64,000 nt of DNA, taken from Thermococcus thermotolerans (GTDB taxonomy: Archaea > Methanobacteriota_B > Thermococci > Thermococcales > Thermococcaceae). The DNA is taken from positions 62,001-126,000 of the forward strand of contig NZ_CP102602.1 in the NCBI RefSeq assembly GCF_024707485.1, given 5' to 3'. Below, piece by piece: positions 34,624 to 43,410 of the stretch (positions are counted from its first letter, which is position 1; the number at the start of each line of letters is the position of its first letter). The translations under genes were made by a program, and so were the position numbers. The notes under the pieces are model-generated. The model searched no databases, was not told the origin of the DNA, and was given only the letters and a program-made list of their open reading frames with translations.

Positions 34624-35280
34624 TTACAAAAACTCCCCGAACAGCAGGTCTTCCTTCGTGCCTCCCGCCTTCTTGAAAACCTTCTCGCTCCAGGAGACGC
34701 GCCCGACGGCGGGAGGGTAATGGGCATCGCTCGCGAAGACCAGCTTTACGCCGCGCTTTATGCACTCCCTTATGAAGTCAATGTCGGGAACACGGTAGCG
34801 GGAGCTTATCTCAAAGGCCTTTCCGTTGGCCTCTGCCAGATCGAGAATCTCCTCCAGCTCCTCCAGTGCCGGATATCCTATGTGGGGAAAGTTTGCACCA
34901 AAGTGCCCTATGACCGTCACGTTCTCATCGAGAAGGGCCAGCTTCACAAGCTCGATGTACTGGCTCGGGCTCTCCAGCCACTCGTGGACGCTGGCTATCA
35001 CGTAGTCGAGCTTTTTCGCCATGACGTCCGGGAGATCGACGCCTCCGGATGTTATGTTGCCCTCAATCCCTGCCAGCACCGTGATATCTGCCTCCCCTCC
35101 CCATCGCTTTATCTCCCTAACGTACCTGCCAAGGGTTCTCTCCGAGAGGTAGTGGCTGTGGTCAGTTATGCCGAGCAGTCTAAGTCCCTTCTCTTCGGCG
35201 GCCGCTATGTTCTCGGTTATCCCCCCGATGCCGTCCGAGTAGACGGTGTGGGTGTGTGCGTCATGTGGGAATTCGAGCAT
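34624..35280 (-). CDS. PHP-domain phosphoesterase
   Basis: A 218-residue metal-dependent phosphoesterase. The PHP motifs are DAHTHTVYSDG (residues 7-17), GITDHSHY, AGIEGNI, SVHEWL, GHFGANF and SDAHYP near the end, which together bind three metals. Relatives include histidinol phosphatase and the PolX nuclease domain; no fused domain is present, so substrate is open. I set the start at MLEFPHDAHTHT (35280); the longer frame would run through the mutase promoter region. It is divergent from the B12 subunit gene. Confidence 0.88.
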   Translation of the reverse strand: MLEFPHDAHTHTVYSDGIGGITENIAAAEEKGLRLLGITDHSHYLSERTLGRYVREIKRWGGEADITVLAGIEGNITSGGVDLPDVMAKKLDYVIASVHEWLESPSQYIELVKLALLDENVTVIGHFGANFPHIGYPALEELEEILDLAEANGKAFEISSRYRVPDIDFIRECIKRGVKLVFASDAHYPPAVGRVSWSEKVFKKAGGTKEDLLFGEFL

Positions 35281-35316
35281 GCTGTGAATTCGGGAAGGGG
35301 CATTAAAAAGCCTTCT

Positions 35317-35329
35317 GGACAAAATATCC
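35317..35329. promoter_or_regulatory. Imperfect dyad upstream of mcmA2
   Basis: GGACAAAATATCC resembles the perfect dyad at 282-294 and lies directly against the conserved 30-base element, in the same arrangement as there. It may be an operator, or the TATA region of the divergent PHP gene. Confidence 0.45.
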
Positions 35330-35355
35330 AAAGTAAAGCCCAACCTTGAGTTTTG
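35326..35355 (+). promoter_or_regulatory. Conserved upstream element shared with mcmA1
   Basis: 27 of 30 bases equal those at 291-320. It ends five bases before the TATA box TTTAAATAG (35362-35370) of the mutase small subunit gene. Probable activator or regulator site. Confidence 0.6.
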
Positions 35356-35401
35356 ACAACCTTTAAATAGTCGCTGAAACAAAACCCACCCGGTGGTGAA
35401 A

Positions 35402-35833
35402 ATGGTCGAGCGCTCCAAGGTTAGGGTTCTCGTTGCAAAGCCGGGACTTGACGGTCACGACAGGGGAGCCAAGGTCGTTGCGAGGGCTTTGCGTGACGCT
35501 GGTTTTGAGGTCATATACACGGGCATAAGGCAGACTCCGGAGCAGATAGTGGAGAGCGTCATCCAAGAGGACGTTGATGTCCTTGGAATAAGCATCCTCT
35601 CCGGCGCGCACATGGTTCTGATTCCCAAGATTCTGAGGCTCCTTGAGGAAAGGGGTATAAAGCCCAACGAGGACGTTCTCGTTATTGCCGGTGGAATAAT
35701 ACCCCCCGACGACGCCGAGCAGCTTGAGAAGACCGGTGTTGCCAAGGTCTTCGGCCCGGGAAGTCCGATTGGCGACATAATAAGCTTCATCGATGAGAAC
35801 GTCCCGAGGCTAAAGAAGTTCAGGTCGGGGTAG
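35402..35833 (+). CDS. Methylmalonyl-CoA mutase, B12-binding subunit
   Basis: A 143-residue cobalamin-binding domain. The base-off signature D-x-H-x-x-G is in [16 protein letters not shown] (residues 16-31; His supplies the lower cobalt ligand), followed by SILSGAHM and [15 protein letters not shown]. It completes the split mutase whose TIM-barrel subunit is at 368-2056. The ATG at 35402 follows GGTGGTGAAA. It heads the run mcmA2-meaB-mce. Confidence 0.95.
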   Translation: MVERSKVRVLVAKPGLDGHDRGAKVVARALRDAGFEVIYTGIRQTPEQIVESVIQEDVDVLGISILSGAHMVLIPKILRLLEERGIKPNEDVLVIAGGIIPPDDAEQLEKTGVAKVFGPGSPIGDIISFIDENVPRLKKFRSG

Positions 35834-35869
35834 CCCAACCTTTATAATTTCTTCCTGGATAATTTGTCC
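35832..35869 (+). promoter_or_regulatory. Third copy of the mutase control motifs, before meaB
   Basis: AGCCCAACCTTTA (35832-35844) runs into the TATA box TTTATAATTT (35841-35850). GGATAATTTGTCC (35857-35869) repeats the dyad, here near the transcription start and 11 bases before the ATG, a position suited to a repressor. Confidence 0.5.
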
Positions 35870-35880
35870 GAGTGGTGACG

Positions 35881-36840
35881 ATGATAGACGACCTTATAGA
35901 ACGCATGCTCCAGGGGGACAGGCGCGCGACGGCGAGGCTCATAACCCTCGTCGAGAACGATGAGGAGAAGGCGAGGGAGATAATACGGAAAATACATCCC
36001 CATACGGGGAACGCATACATCGTCGGCATAACCGGCCCGCCAGGGGCCGGAAAATCGACCCTTCTCGACAAGCTCATCAGGGTTGCCAGGGAGGAGGGGA
36101 AAGTCGTAGGCGTCATAGCCATAGACCCCACCTCGCCCTTCACCGGCGGTGCCCTTCTCGGCGACAGAATAAGGATGCAGAGGCACTCGACGGACCCGGG
36201 AGTTTTCATCAGGAGCATGGCAACCAGGGGTTCCCTCGGTGGACTCGCCAAGGCCACCAACGATGCCATAAAGGTTCTCGATGCCTACGGCTGTGACGTC
36301 ATCTTCGTTGAGACCGTCGGCGTCGGCCAGATTGAGATTGACATCGTCAAGACGGCCGATACCGTGGTTCTCGTAACCGTGCCCGGTTTGGGAGATGATG
36401 TGCAGGCGATAAAGGCCGGCCTTATGGAGATAGCGGACGTGTTTGTCATCAACAAGGCCGACAAGGAAGGAGCGGATGCGACCTACTTCGAGCTCAACCT
36501 TATGCTCGACCTTGAGAAGGAGCGCTGGGAGAAGCGCGGCTGGAGGCCGCCTATAGTCGAGACCGTGGCGACAACGATGAAGGGAATCCGGGAGCTCTGG
36601 GCGGCCATAAAGGAACACCACGAGTTCCTTGAGCGTAGCGGCGAGATAGAGCGGAAGAGAAAGTTCCGTGCTGAGGAAGAGGTCAAAACGATAGTTTCGG
36701 GCAGAATAGCCAAGGCCATAAGCGAGAGGCTTGATGATAAGGAGGTGGCGGCTCTAATAGAAAAGGTCGTGAGGAGGGAGGTCGACCCTTACTCTGCCGC
36801 GGATCTTGTACTTGAAAAAGCCCTGGGGGTGAAGGTATGA
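35881..36840 (+). CDS. Methylmalonyl-CoA mutase-associated GTPase MeaB
   Basis: A 319-residue G3E-family GTPase (MeaB, formerly ArgK). P-loop [17 protein letters not shown] near residue 51, DPTSPF and [11 protein letters not shown] in the switch regions, [12 protein letters not shown] and [11 protein letters not shown] (G4) are all present. MeaB guards loading and repair of the mutase cofactor. The ATG follows GAGTGGTGACG; an in-frame GTG at 35872 is not needed. Its stop overlaps the epimerase start by four bases. Confidence 0.95.
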   Translation: MIDDLIERMLQGDRRATARLITLVENDEEKAREIIRKIHPHTGNAYIVGITGPPGAGKSTLLDKLIRVAREEGKVVGVIAIDPTSPFTGGALLGDRIRMQRHSTDPGVFIRSMATRGSLGGLAKATNDAIKVLDAYGCDVIFVETVGVGQIEIDIVKTADTVVLVTVPGLGDDVQAIKAGLMEIADVFVINKADKEGADATYFELNLMLDLEKERWEKRGWRPPIVETVATTMKGIRELWAAIKEHHEFLERSGEIERKRKFRAEEEVKTIVSGRIAKAISERLDDKEVAALIEKVVRREVDPYSAADLVLEKALGVKV

Positions 36841-37238
36841 TAAAGAAGATAGACCACGTTGGTATAGCCGTTAAGAACCTCGACGAGGCCATCAAGGTCT
36901 GGGAGGGCCTCGGCCTAAAGGTCGAGGAGATTGAAGAGGTGCCCGACCAGAAGGTTAGAACCGCGATAATCCACGTCGGCGAGAGCAGGATAGAGCTCCT
37001 TGAAGGAACCTCCGAGGATTCGCCGATAGCCAAGTTCATAGCCAAGCGCGGCGAGGGCATACACCACATAGCCCTCGGCGTCGATAACATTGAGGAGCAC
37101 CTTGAGAAGCTCAAGGCTGAGGGGTACAGACTCATCGATGAGAAGCCCCGCACCGGTGCCGGGGGTGCGAGGATAGCCTTCGTCCACCCGAAGGCGGTAA
37201 CGGGTGTGCTTCTCGAACTCTGCGAAAGGGAAGGATAA
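36837..37238 (+). CDS. mce: Methylmalonyl-CoA epimerase
   Basis: A 133-residue vicinal-oxygen-chelate protein that converts (S)- to (R)-methylmalonyl-CoA. Metal ligands are His7 (IDHVGIAV), Gln in [10 protein letters not shown], His near 79 ([13 protein letters not shown]) and Glu near the C-terminus (VLLELCERE). Coupled to meaB by an ATGA overlap. Together with the two mutase subunits it forms the propionyl-CoA/succinyl-CoA route; a carboxylase is not in the window. Confidence 0.95.
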   Translation: MIKKIDHVGIAVKNLDEAIKVWEGLGLKVEEIEEVPDQKVRTAIIHVGESRIELLEGTSEDSPIAKFIAKRGEGIHHIALGVDNIEEHLEKLKAEGYRLIDEKPRTGAGGARIAFVHPKAVTGVLLELCEREG

Positions 37239-37410
37239 TGTCTGAAAATCTCTATTTTGGGTGCATAGTCCCATTTTCTCTTTAACTCAATGGTCCGGGT
37301 ATCAGTGCATTTGGTCGCACACAGTAACGTTTATAAGAACATTAACAAACTTACTGCGGCTGTAATGTCATGACCCTGTTGATCAAGTAATGTGTGCGAA
37401 GTGATGACGT

Positions 37411-37836
37411 ATGATGTTTAGGGGGCGGCCCCGGAGGAGAGGCTCACGGGTTATTGATTATCGCCGTCTCGACGATGTCCTCGCCAAAAATCCCCAGCGG
37501 GGGAAGATTTTAATAACCAGAAGACCGCCCTTTGAGGTCAAAGCGCCCAACGTTTACCAGGTGTGGATTACTAAAGTCTCCCATCCAAAGGCAGTCCATC
37601 CGTCCAGGCTTCACGTGATTGAGCAGATTGTTTGGGATCGCTTGGGGAACAAAAAATCTGACGTTGTTCTGGATGCGGTTGAATACCTGATGATAGAGAA
37701 CGGCGTTGAACCCACGCTCCGCTTCGTTAGCAAGATACGGGACATGGCCGTCATGAGGAACTCTGACTTCTACGTTACCGTGAGTGATGGCATAGACACC
37801 AAGGTGCTCAACATCCTGCGGAGAATAGTCGAGTAA
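37411..37836 (+). CDS. DUF835 domain protein
   Basis: A 141-residue stand-alone DUF835 protein. The family pattern is visible: KILITRRPPFEVKA (I-T-R-x-P-P), YQVWITKV, VVLDAVEYLMIENGVEPTLR (the D-x-x-E-Y-L core near residue 93), and RDMAVMRNSDFYVTVSDG. In Thermococcales DUF835 is often fused to chemosensory or sensor domains; here only an arginine-rich head (FRGRPRRRGSR) precedes it. Function is unknown. TATA box CGTTTATAAG is at about 37328-37337, leaving a leader of roughly 55 bases. The exact ATG (37411 or 37414) is uncertain. Confidence 0.82.
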   Translation: MMFRGRPRRRGSRVIDYRRLDDVLAKNPQRGKILITRRPPFEVKAPNVYQVWITKVSHPKAVHPSRLHVIEQIVWDRLGNKKSDVVLDAVEYLMIENGVEPTLRFVSKIRDMAVMRNSDFYVTVSDGIDTKVLNILRRIVE

Positions 37837-37894
37837 GCCACCTCAGGTAAAGTTATATAACCTATCCCATCATTCTCCAATTTAGGTGTAGGGC

Positions 37895-40800
37895 ATGCCG
37901 TACATCGAGAAGATTGAAATGAAAGGCTTCAAATCCTACGGTAACCGGAAGGTAGTCGTCCCGCTTTCTAAGGGGTTTACAGCGATCGTGGGTGCCAACG
38001 GTTCTGGAAAGAGCAACATTGGTGACGCCGTTCTCTTCGTTCTCGGTGGACTGTCTGCCAAAGCCATGCGTGCGACCAGGATAAGCGATTTGATCTTCGC
38101 GGGCACAAAAACAGAGGCACCGGCAAAGTACGCCGAGGTGGCGATGTACTTCAACAATGAGGATCGGGGCTTTCCAATCGATGAGGACGAGGTCGTGATA
38201 AAGCGCCGCGTTTATCCCGACGGGAGGAGCACGTACTGGCTCAACGGCAAGAGAACCAGCAGGAGCGACATACTCGATGTCCTCAGTGCGGCCATGATTT
38301 CGCCTGAAGGATACAACCTCGTTCTCCAGGGTGACATCACCAAGTTCATCAAGATGAGCCCCACCGAGAGGAGGATGCTCATAGACGAAATCTCCGGAAT
38401 AGCGGAGTACGACGCAAAGAAGGAGAAGGCCCTGAAGGAGCTGAAGCAGGCCGAGGAAAACCTCGCCCGCGTTGACCTGCTCATCAGGGAAGTCAAATCC
38501 CAGCTCGACAAGCTCGAAAAGGAGCGCAACGACGCCCTTCGCTACCTCGACCTCAAAGACCGTGTCGAGAAGGCGAAGGTTACGCTCCTCCTTGGTGAGA
38601 TAAGGAAGCTGAAGTCCCTGATTGAGGAGAACAATCTCCGTGACAAGGAGATAGAGGCGGAGATAGCCGCCATAGAGGAGCGCCTCAAGGACATAGCCAA
38701 GGAGATAGTCGCCAAGGAGAAGGAGCTGAACGCAATTGAGAAGGAGCTTGAGGAGAAGAGCGAGGATGGCATTCTTGAGGTTACCAGGAAGATCAGCGAG
38801 GTTCAGTCGAAGATCGAGATGGCGAGGAAGAACATCGAACTGGCCCAGAAGGAGATAGAGGACAGCCAGCACAGGCTCGCCAAGACCAAGGAGGAGCTGA
38901 AGAAGGTATCCGAGGAGATAGAGAAGAGCAGGAACGCCATTCAGCGCTGGACTAAGAGGCGCGAGAAGCTCAAGGCGGAGATAAAGGAGAAAGAGGTTGT
39001 CAAAAACGAGCTGGTCATCAAGCTCGGAGAGATAGACAGGGACTTTGCGATAGCCAAGCAGGACTTCGACAAGGTCGTTGACGAACTTGAGGAGGCCAAG
39101 AAGGAGCTCTACATGAAGGAGAGCGATATCAGAAAGTTCGAGGAGGAGATAGAGCGCCTTAAGGCCAGGATTGCACAGGACAGCGCCAGGAGAACGGCAC
39201 TCAAGTCCAAAATCGAGGAGGCAAAGAAATCCCTTGAGACCAAGCGCTCCGAGCTCGGAGAGATAGAGGGGAAGATGGCTAAGGCCGAGGCGAGGCTTAG
39301 GAAGGCAGAAAAGGAGCTTGAAGAAAAGACCAAGGCTCTCAGGAAGGTCGAAGGAGAGCTTTCCAAGGCCAGGGAAGAGCTCATCAAGGCCGAGGCCCAG
39401 CGTGAGGTGAGGGGCAACAGGGCCATAGAGTTCCTCAAGAACCAGAACATTCCCGGCCTCTACGGCTCGCTTGGAGAGCTGATAAGCGTTGCGGACAAGG
39501 ACTATGCCCTTGCGATAGAGGTCGCCCTCGGCGGGAACTACGACAACGTTGTGGTGGAAGACGATAAGGTCGCCGAGAAGGCAATCAGGCTCCTCAAGGA
39601 GAAAAAGCTCGGAAGGCTGACCTTCCTCCCGCTCAACAAGATAAAGCCCCGTTCTATGCGCGAGAAGCCTTCGCTCGGAATCCCCGCGATGGACGTTGTC
39701 CAGTACGACCCGCGCTTCAAAAATGCGGTGGCGTATGCCTTGGGAGATACGCTCATCGTGAGCGACCTGGATGAGGCAAGAGCGGTAGGAATCGGAAAGG
39801 TTCGCATGGTGACCCTGGGCGGTGAGCTCCTTGAGAGGAGCGGGGCGATAACCGGCGGTCACTACAGGCCCAGGGGCAAACTCGGGGTGAACGTCGACGA
39901 GGTACGGAAGAGGGTCGAGAGGCTCGAACGCGAGAAAGAGGCCTTGGAATCCTCAATTAACGCGCTCAAGATCGAGGTTAAGAGTCTCCAGAACGAGCTC
40001 TTTGAGCTCCGCATGAGGAAGAGCGACCTGAGCAAGGATCTGCAGGTCGTCCAGAGGGAGATGGAGCGCCTCCTCGCCGAGGACAGGGCCCTTAAGGAGG
40101 GCATAGAGGAGAGCGAGAGGCTCATCGAGGTTCTTGAGAAGAGGATTCACGGAACTAAGGGCGATATGGCAAAGCTCCGCGGAAGGATAGAGCGGCTTGA
40201 AAAGAAGAAGGAGAGGCTCAAGAGGGCCCTTGAGAACCCCGAGGCTAGGGAGCTGAACCAGAAGATCAGGGAAGTGGAGCACGAGATAAGCAAGCTCAGG
40301 GAGGAGCTGAGCAAGGTCGAGAGCAAGCTTGAGAACCTTGAGATAAGGATAAACGAGGAGCTCCTCCCGAGGAAGGCCGACCTTGAGGAGGAGATAGAGG
40401 GGCTCGTGAACAGGATAAACGCCCTCAAGGCCAACATCGCCGAGAACGAGAACGCGATAAAGGAGTTCGAGAAGGAACTTGAGGAGCTCAGGAAAGCCGA
40501 GGAAAGCGTCAAGGACGAGCTCAAGGAGCTCCGCGAGAGGCGCGAGAAGGTCAAGAACGAGATAATAAGCCTCCGCTCGGAGAAGGACGAGCTCAACTCC
40601 AAGCTTCAGGAGCTGCGCATTGAGGCCAACACCCTCAAGATAAAGCTCGCCCAGTACGAGGCGACGCTGAAGGAGAAGCAGGGCGAGCTGAAGCACCACG
40701 ATACCAAGCTCATAAGGAGCATCAAGGAAGTCCCGCTGGAGCTTGAAGCTTTGCGGGAGCAGATAGAGAAGATGGAGGAGGAGATACGCTCCCTTGAGCC

Positions 40801-41461
40801 CGTCAACATGAAGGCCATAGAGGACTTCGAGGTCGTTGAGAGGAGATACCTTGAGCTGAAGAGCAAGCGCGAGCAGGTCGTCGCCGAGAAGGAGAGCATA
40901 GAGGAATTCATCGAGGAGATAGAAGGCCAGAAGAGGAACGTCTTCATGCAGACCCTCAGCGAGATAGCCAGGAACTTCTCGGAGCTCTTCGCGAAGCTCT
41001 CACCCGGAGGGAGTGCCAGGCTCATCCTTGAGAACCCGGACGACCCCTTCGCGGGCGGTCTTGAGATAGAGGCCAAGCCTGCCGGAAAGGACGTTAAGCG
41101 CATCGAGGCCATGAGCGGCGGTGAGAAGGCTTTAACTGCCCTCGCCTTTGTCTTCGCGATACAGCGCTACAAGCCGGCGCCGTTCTACCTCTTCGACGAG
41201 ATAGATGCCCACCTCGACGATGCCAACGTCAAGCGCGTTGCTGACCTCATCAAGGAGGCCTCCCAGAACAGCCAGTTCATCGTGATAACCCTGAGGGACG
41301 TCATGATGGCCAACGCGGACAAGATAATCGGCGTCAGCATGAGGAACGGCGTCTCGCGCGTCGTTGCGCTCAGCCTTGAGAAGGCAATGAAGATACTTGA
41401 AGAGGCAAGGAAGAGAAGCGAGGCCGAGCACGCGGAGATGTTCGGACATCTGAGCGGGTGA
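37895..41461 (+). CDS. smc: Chromosome segregation protein SMC
   Basis: A full-length 1188-residue SMC. The N-terminal head has Walker A IVGANGSGKSNIGDA (residues 31-45). Two long coiled coils (about 165-500 and 680-1010) flank the hinge (NIPGLYGSLGELISVADKDY near 517). The C-terminal head has the ABC signature MSGGEKALTALAF and Walker B FYLFDEIDAHLDDAN. SMC dimers with ScpA organise and segregate the chromosome. The ATG follows TAGGTGTAGGGC and the TATA box AGTTATATAA (37851-37860) lies about 40 bases upstream. In this genome a HEPN-MNT pair separates it from scpA. Confidence 0.97.
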   Translation: MPYIEKIEMKGFKSYGNRKVVVPLSKGFTAIVGANGSGKSNIGDAVLFVLGGLSAKAMRATRISDLIFAGTKTEAPAKYAEVAMYFNNEDRGFPIDEDEVVIKRRVYPDGRSTYWLNGKRTSRSDILDVLSAAMISPEGYNLVLQGDITKFIKMSPTERRMLIDEISGIAEYDAKKEKALKELKQAEENLARVDLLIREVKSQLDKLEKERNDALRYLDLKDRVEKAKVTLLLGEIRKLKSLIEENNLRDKEIEAEIAAIEERLKDIAKEIVAKEKELNAIEKELEEKSEDGILEVTRKISEVQSKIEMARKNIELAQKEIEDSQHRLAKTKEELKKVSEEIEKSRNAIQRWTKRREKLKAEIKEKEVVKNELVIKLGEIDRDFAIAKQDFDKVVDELEEAKKELYMKESDIRKFEEEIERLKARIAQDSARRTALKSKIEEAKKSLETKRSELGEIEGKMAKAEARLRKAEKELEEKTKALRKVEGELSKAREELIKAEAQREVRGNRAIEFLKNQNIPGLYGSLGELISVADKDYALAIEVALGGNYDNVVVEDDKVAEKAIRLLKEKKLGRLTFLPLNKIKPRSMREKPSLGIPAMDVVQYDPRFKNAVAYALGDTLIVSDLDEARAVGIGKVRMVTLGGELLERSGAITGGHYRPRGKLGVNVDEVRKRVERLEREKEALESSINALKIEVKSLQNELFELRMRKSDLSKDLQVVQREMERLLAEDRALKEGIEESERLIEVLEKRIHGTKGDMAKLRGRIERLEKKKERLKRALENPEARELNQKIREVEHEISKLREELSKVESKLENLEIRINEELLPRKADLEEEIEGLVNRINALKANIAENENAIKEFEKELEELRKAEESVKDELKELRERREKVKNEIISLRSEKDELNSKLQELRIEANTLKIKLAQYEATLKEKQGELKHHDTKLIRSIKEVPLELEALREQIEKMEEEIRSLEPVNMKAIEDFEVVERRYLELKSKREQVVAEKESIEEFIEEIEGQKRNVFMQTLSEIARNFSELFAKLSPGGSARLILENPDDPFAGGLEIEAKPAGKDVKRIEAMSGGEKALTALAFVFAIQRYKPAPFYLFDEIDAHLDDANVKRVADLIKEASQNSQFIVITLRDVMMANADKIIGVSMRNGVSRVVALSLEKAMKILEEARKRSEAEHAEMFGHLSG

Positions 41462-41466
41462 ACCTA

Positions 41467-41871
41467 ATGTTTGATAGGGAAGAGTTCGAGCGGTGGTTGT
41501 CTCAGGCTGAATATACCCTCAGAAGTGCTGAGAATGACATGAATTCCAAATTTTATTCATGGGCATGCTTTAAGGCCCAGCAGGCTGCGGAGTACGCCGT
41601 CAAAGCTTTGCTCTTTGGGCTTGGGGTCATGGCTTACGGCCATTCAATAAAGAGACTGCTCGACATACTATCCAAAGAGATCGAGGTTCCAGAGGAGCTT
41701 TTTGACAATGCCAGGATGCTGGACAGGCATTATATCCCCCCACGATACCCGGACGCATACATAGAAGGTGCTCCCTACGAGTACTACGGGGAAAAGGATG
41801 CCCTTGAGGCCATCAATTCTGCACGCGAGGTCATCGCCTTCGTCAGGAGGGTGGCCGATGAGGTCAAGTGA
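41467..41871 (+). CDS. HEPN-domain protein of a HEPN-MNT module
   Basis: A 134-residue HEPN protein: YTLRSAENDMNSKFYSWACF and KAQQAAEYAVKALLFGLGV are the first two helices, typical of the family. The usual catalytic R-x4-6-H is not visible; GLGVMAYGHSI retains the His but has no Arg, so nuclease activity is doubtful. The ATG follows GGTGAACCTA, within eight bases of the SMC stop. Its end overlaps the MNT gene by 14 bases. Toxin candidate by analogy with HEPN-MNT pairs. Confidence 0.85.
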   Translation: MFDREEFERWLSQAEYTLRSAENDMNSKFYSWACFKAQQAAEYAVKALLFGLGVMAYGHSIKRLLDILSKEIEVPEELFDNARMLDRHYIPPRYPDAYIEGAPYEYYGEKDALEAINSAREVIAFVRRVADEVK

Positions 41872-42277
41872 ACTGCCCTACGAGGGAGACGTTAAGAAGT
41901 ACGTGGAAGCCCTCAAAGGTGCACTCCGGCCTAAATTAGTATTGCTTTACGGTTCACTGGCAAGGGGAACCTTCGGGCTTGGCAGTGACGTGGATATACT
42001 CGTGATATCAGAAAACCTCCCCAAAAACCCAAACGAACGCTTAAAGCTTCTCTACGAGCTCGACAGAACCCACGCGCCTATAGATGCCAAAGCATACACT
42101 CCAGAAGAAGTTAAGAGGATGCTCCTCAAGGGACACCCACTCATAATGGACGCTCTGGCGGATGGGAAGGTTCTCTACGCCGATGAAGATTATCTAAGAG
42201 AGATTATGGCGATGTTCAAGATGGCCAAGAAGAAATTCCGCCGTTTTGAGAGGGGCTGGATTAGAATTGAGAGGTGA
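41858..42277 (+). CDS. MNT-type minimal nucleotidyltransferase antitoxin
   Basis: A 139-residue nucleotidyltransferase with LLYGSLARGTFGLGSDVDIL near residue 29 (catalytic G-S...D-x-D). MNT partners of HEPN toxins adenylylate or AMPylate the toxin to silence it. The ATG at 41858 follows AGGAGGGTGGCCG; a longer frame overlapping the HEPN gene is spurious. The scpA gene follows with overlapping ribosome binding sequence, so scpA probably depends on the same transcript. Confidence 0.88.
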   Translation: MRSSELPYEGDVKKYVEALKGALRPKLVLLYGSLARGTFGLGSDVDILVISENLPKNPNERLKLLYELDRTHAPIDAKAYTPEEVKRMLLKGHPLIMDALADGKVLYADEDYLREIMAMFKMAKKKFRRFERGWIRIER

Positions 42278-42282
42278 AACCG

Positions 42283-42942
42283 ATGGAATCGCGCCGTGAG
42301 GAGGAGATAACGCCCGTTGACATTCTCCTCCAGCTCGTCACCATGGGCAAGGTCGATCCGTGGAACATAGACATCGTTGACCTGACCGAGAAGTACATCG
42401 AACGGCTGAGGGAGATGAAGGAGCTCGACCTCCGCGTCTCGGCGAGGGCCATCCTAGCGGCGTCAATCCTCGTCAGGATGAAGAGCGAGGCCCTGCTCCA
42501 CGCCGACGAGGAGGAAGAGGAGGAGCACCACGAAGAGCGCATACGGGTGGAAGTTGAACCCTTGGCCCCTCCGCTCAGGAGGGTCGAGCGCTACTACACC
42601 TTCGACGACCTCCTGGATGCCCTCATGGACGCCCTTGAGGAGGCCGAGAAGAGGAAGCCGCGGAAGAGGAAGAAGGTCGAGATAGAGGAGGAGGTCTTCG
42701 TCGTCGACGACTTCCGCGTTGACATCGAGAAGCACGTCTACAGGCTCCACGAGATAGTCGTGAACATGTACCGGGAAACTAGGGAGCCGATAAACTTCTG
42801 GGACCTAGTCTTCGACCCAACGCCGAAGATAGTGGCCAGAACCTTTCTCTACCTGCTGTTCCTCTCCAACATGGGCAAGGTTGACCTCATTCAGGAGGAG
42901 CCGTTTGGTGAGATATTTGTAGTTCCGGTTGAGGAGGCTTGA
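42283..42942 (+). CDS. scpA: Segregation and condensation protein ScpA
   Basis: A 219-residue kleisin. The N-terminal ITPVDILLQLVTMGKVDPWN and IDIVDLTEKYIERL helices bind SMC; the C-terminal winged helix (VARTFLYLLFLSNMGKVDLI) binds the other head. The middle is highly acidic (EEEEEEHHEE) and basic (KRKPRKRKK). The ATG at 42283 follows GAGGTGAAACCG. The 3' end overlaps the convergent gene by about 50 bases. Confidence 0.94.
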   Translation: MESRREEEITPVDILLQLVTMGKVDPWNIDIVDLTEKYIERLREMKELDLRVSARAILAASILVRMKSEALLHADEEEEEEHHEERIRVEVEPLAPPLRRVERYYTFDDLLDALMDALEEAEKRKPRKRKKVEIEEEVFVVDDFRVDIEKHVYRLHEIVVNMYRETREPINFWDLVFDPTPKIVARTFLYLLFLSNMGKVDLIQEEPFGEIFVVPVEEA

Positions 42943-43361
42943 TTTCTTTCCTCCCTCTTTGCCGGTCTTATCGTTATGACCAGCAGGGGTTCTTCGCTCC
43001 CTATGTAGAGGCTCTTCTTTTCCCGGTTCATGTAGAAGCAGTACCTTCCGTTCGGAAGGCCTTCAACGAATTTCCGGGGGACTGTATGCCTGACCATTCT
43101 CCCATCGAAGAAGACGCAGTCGTAGGCCTGCGAAATCCCGGAGACCCTCTCTCTGATTTCCTCAATGGACAGCATCTCGCATTCGAGCTTGGCACAGATT
43201 AGGCTCCTCCTCCCGTCCGTGAAGATTACCACCCTCTCGTTCACGTCAATTCTCTGCGAGCGATCGAGGAAGCCCCACAGTGCAGAATACACCCGCTCAA
43301 GTCTTTTCTTTTTCGCCAGCCTTTTGACGAGCCTCTCCCGGGCGTGCCTCGTGAGGAGCAT
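42891..43361 (-). CDS. Conserved hypothetical protein, convergent with scpA
   Basis: A 156-residue protein, MLLTRHARERLVKRLAKKKR onward. It has a basic helical head, then beta-rich stretches RIDVNERVVIFTDGRRSLIC and SLYIGSEEPLLVITIRPAK. I do not recognise a family, although the layout is that of a small archaeal nucleic-acid-associated protein. The last 17 residues are read through the 3' end of scpA, an unusual convergent overlap. It is divergent from hef with only 49 bases between starts. Confidence 0.72.
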   Translation of the reverse strand: MLLTRHARERLVKRLAKKKRLERVYSALWGFLDRSQRIDVNERVVIFTDGRRSLICAKLECEMLSIEEIRERVSGISQAYDCVFFDGRMVRHTVPRKFVEGLPNGRYCFYMNREKKSLYIGSEEPLLVITIRPAKREERNQASSTGTTNISPNGSS

Positions 43362-43379
43362 ACCCTAACTTCGTCCGAG

Positions 43380-43390
43380 AATTTATAAAC
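43380..43390 (+). promoter_or_regulatory. TATA box of hef, leaderless start
   Basis: AATTTATAAAC centres 26 bases before the ATG at 43411 and no GGTG-type site precedes that ATG, so the mRNA is probably leaderless. Confidence 0.65.
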
Positions 43391-43410
43391 TTCGCCGAGG
43401 ATATAGGCAC

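Noticed and set aside
37239-37410. C/D sRNA before the DUF835 gene
   Set aside because: GTGATGA occurs, but it acts as the ribosome binding site and no CTGA box is correctly placed.
37862-39862. 666-codon open frame antisense to smc
   Set aside because: Leucine-rich, no ribosome binding site, exact shadow of the SMC coiled coil; long antisense frames are common in GC-rich repetitive coiled-coil genes.
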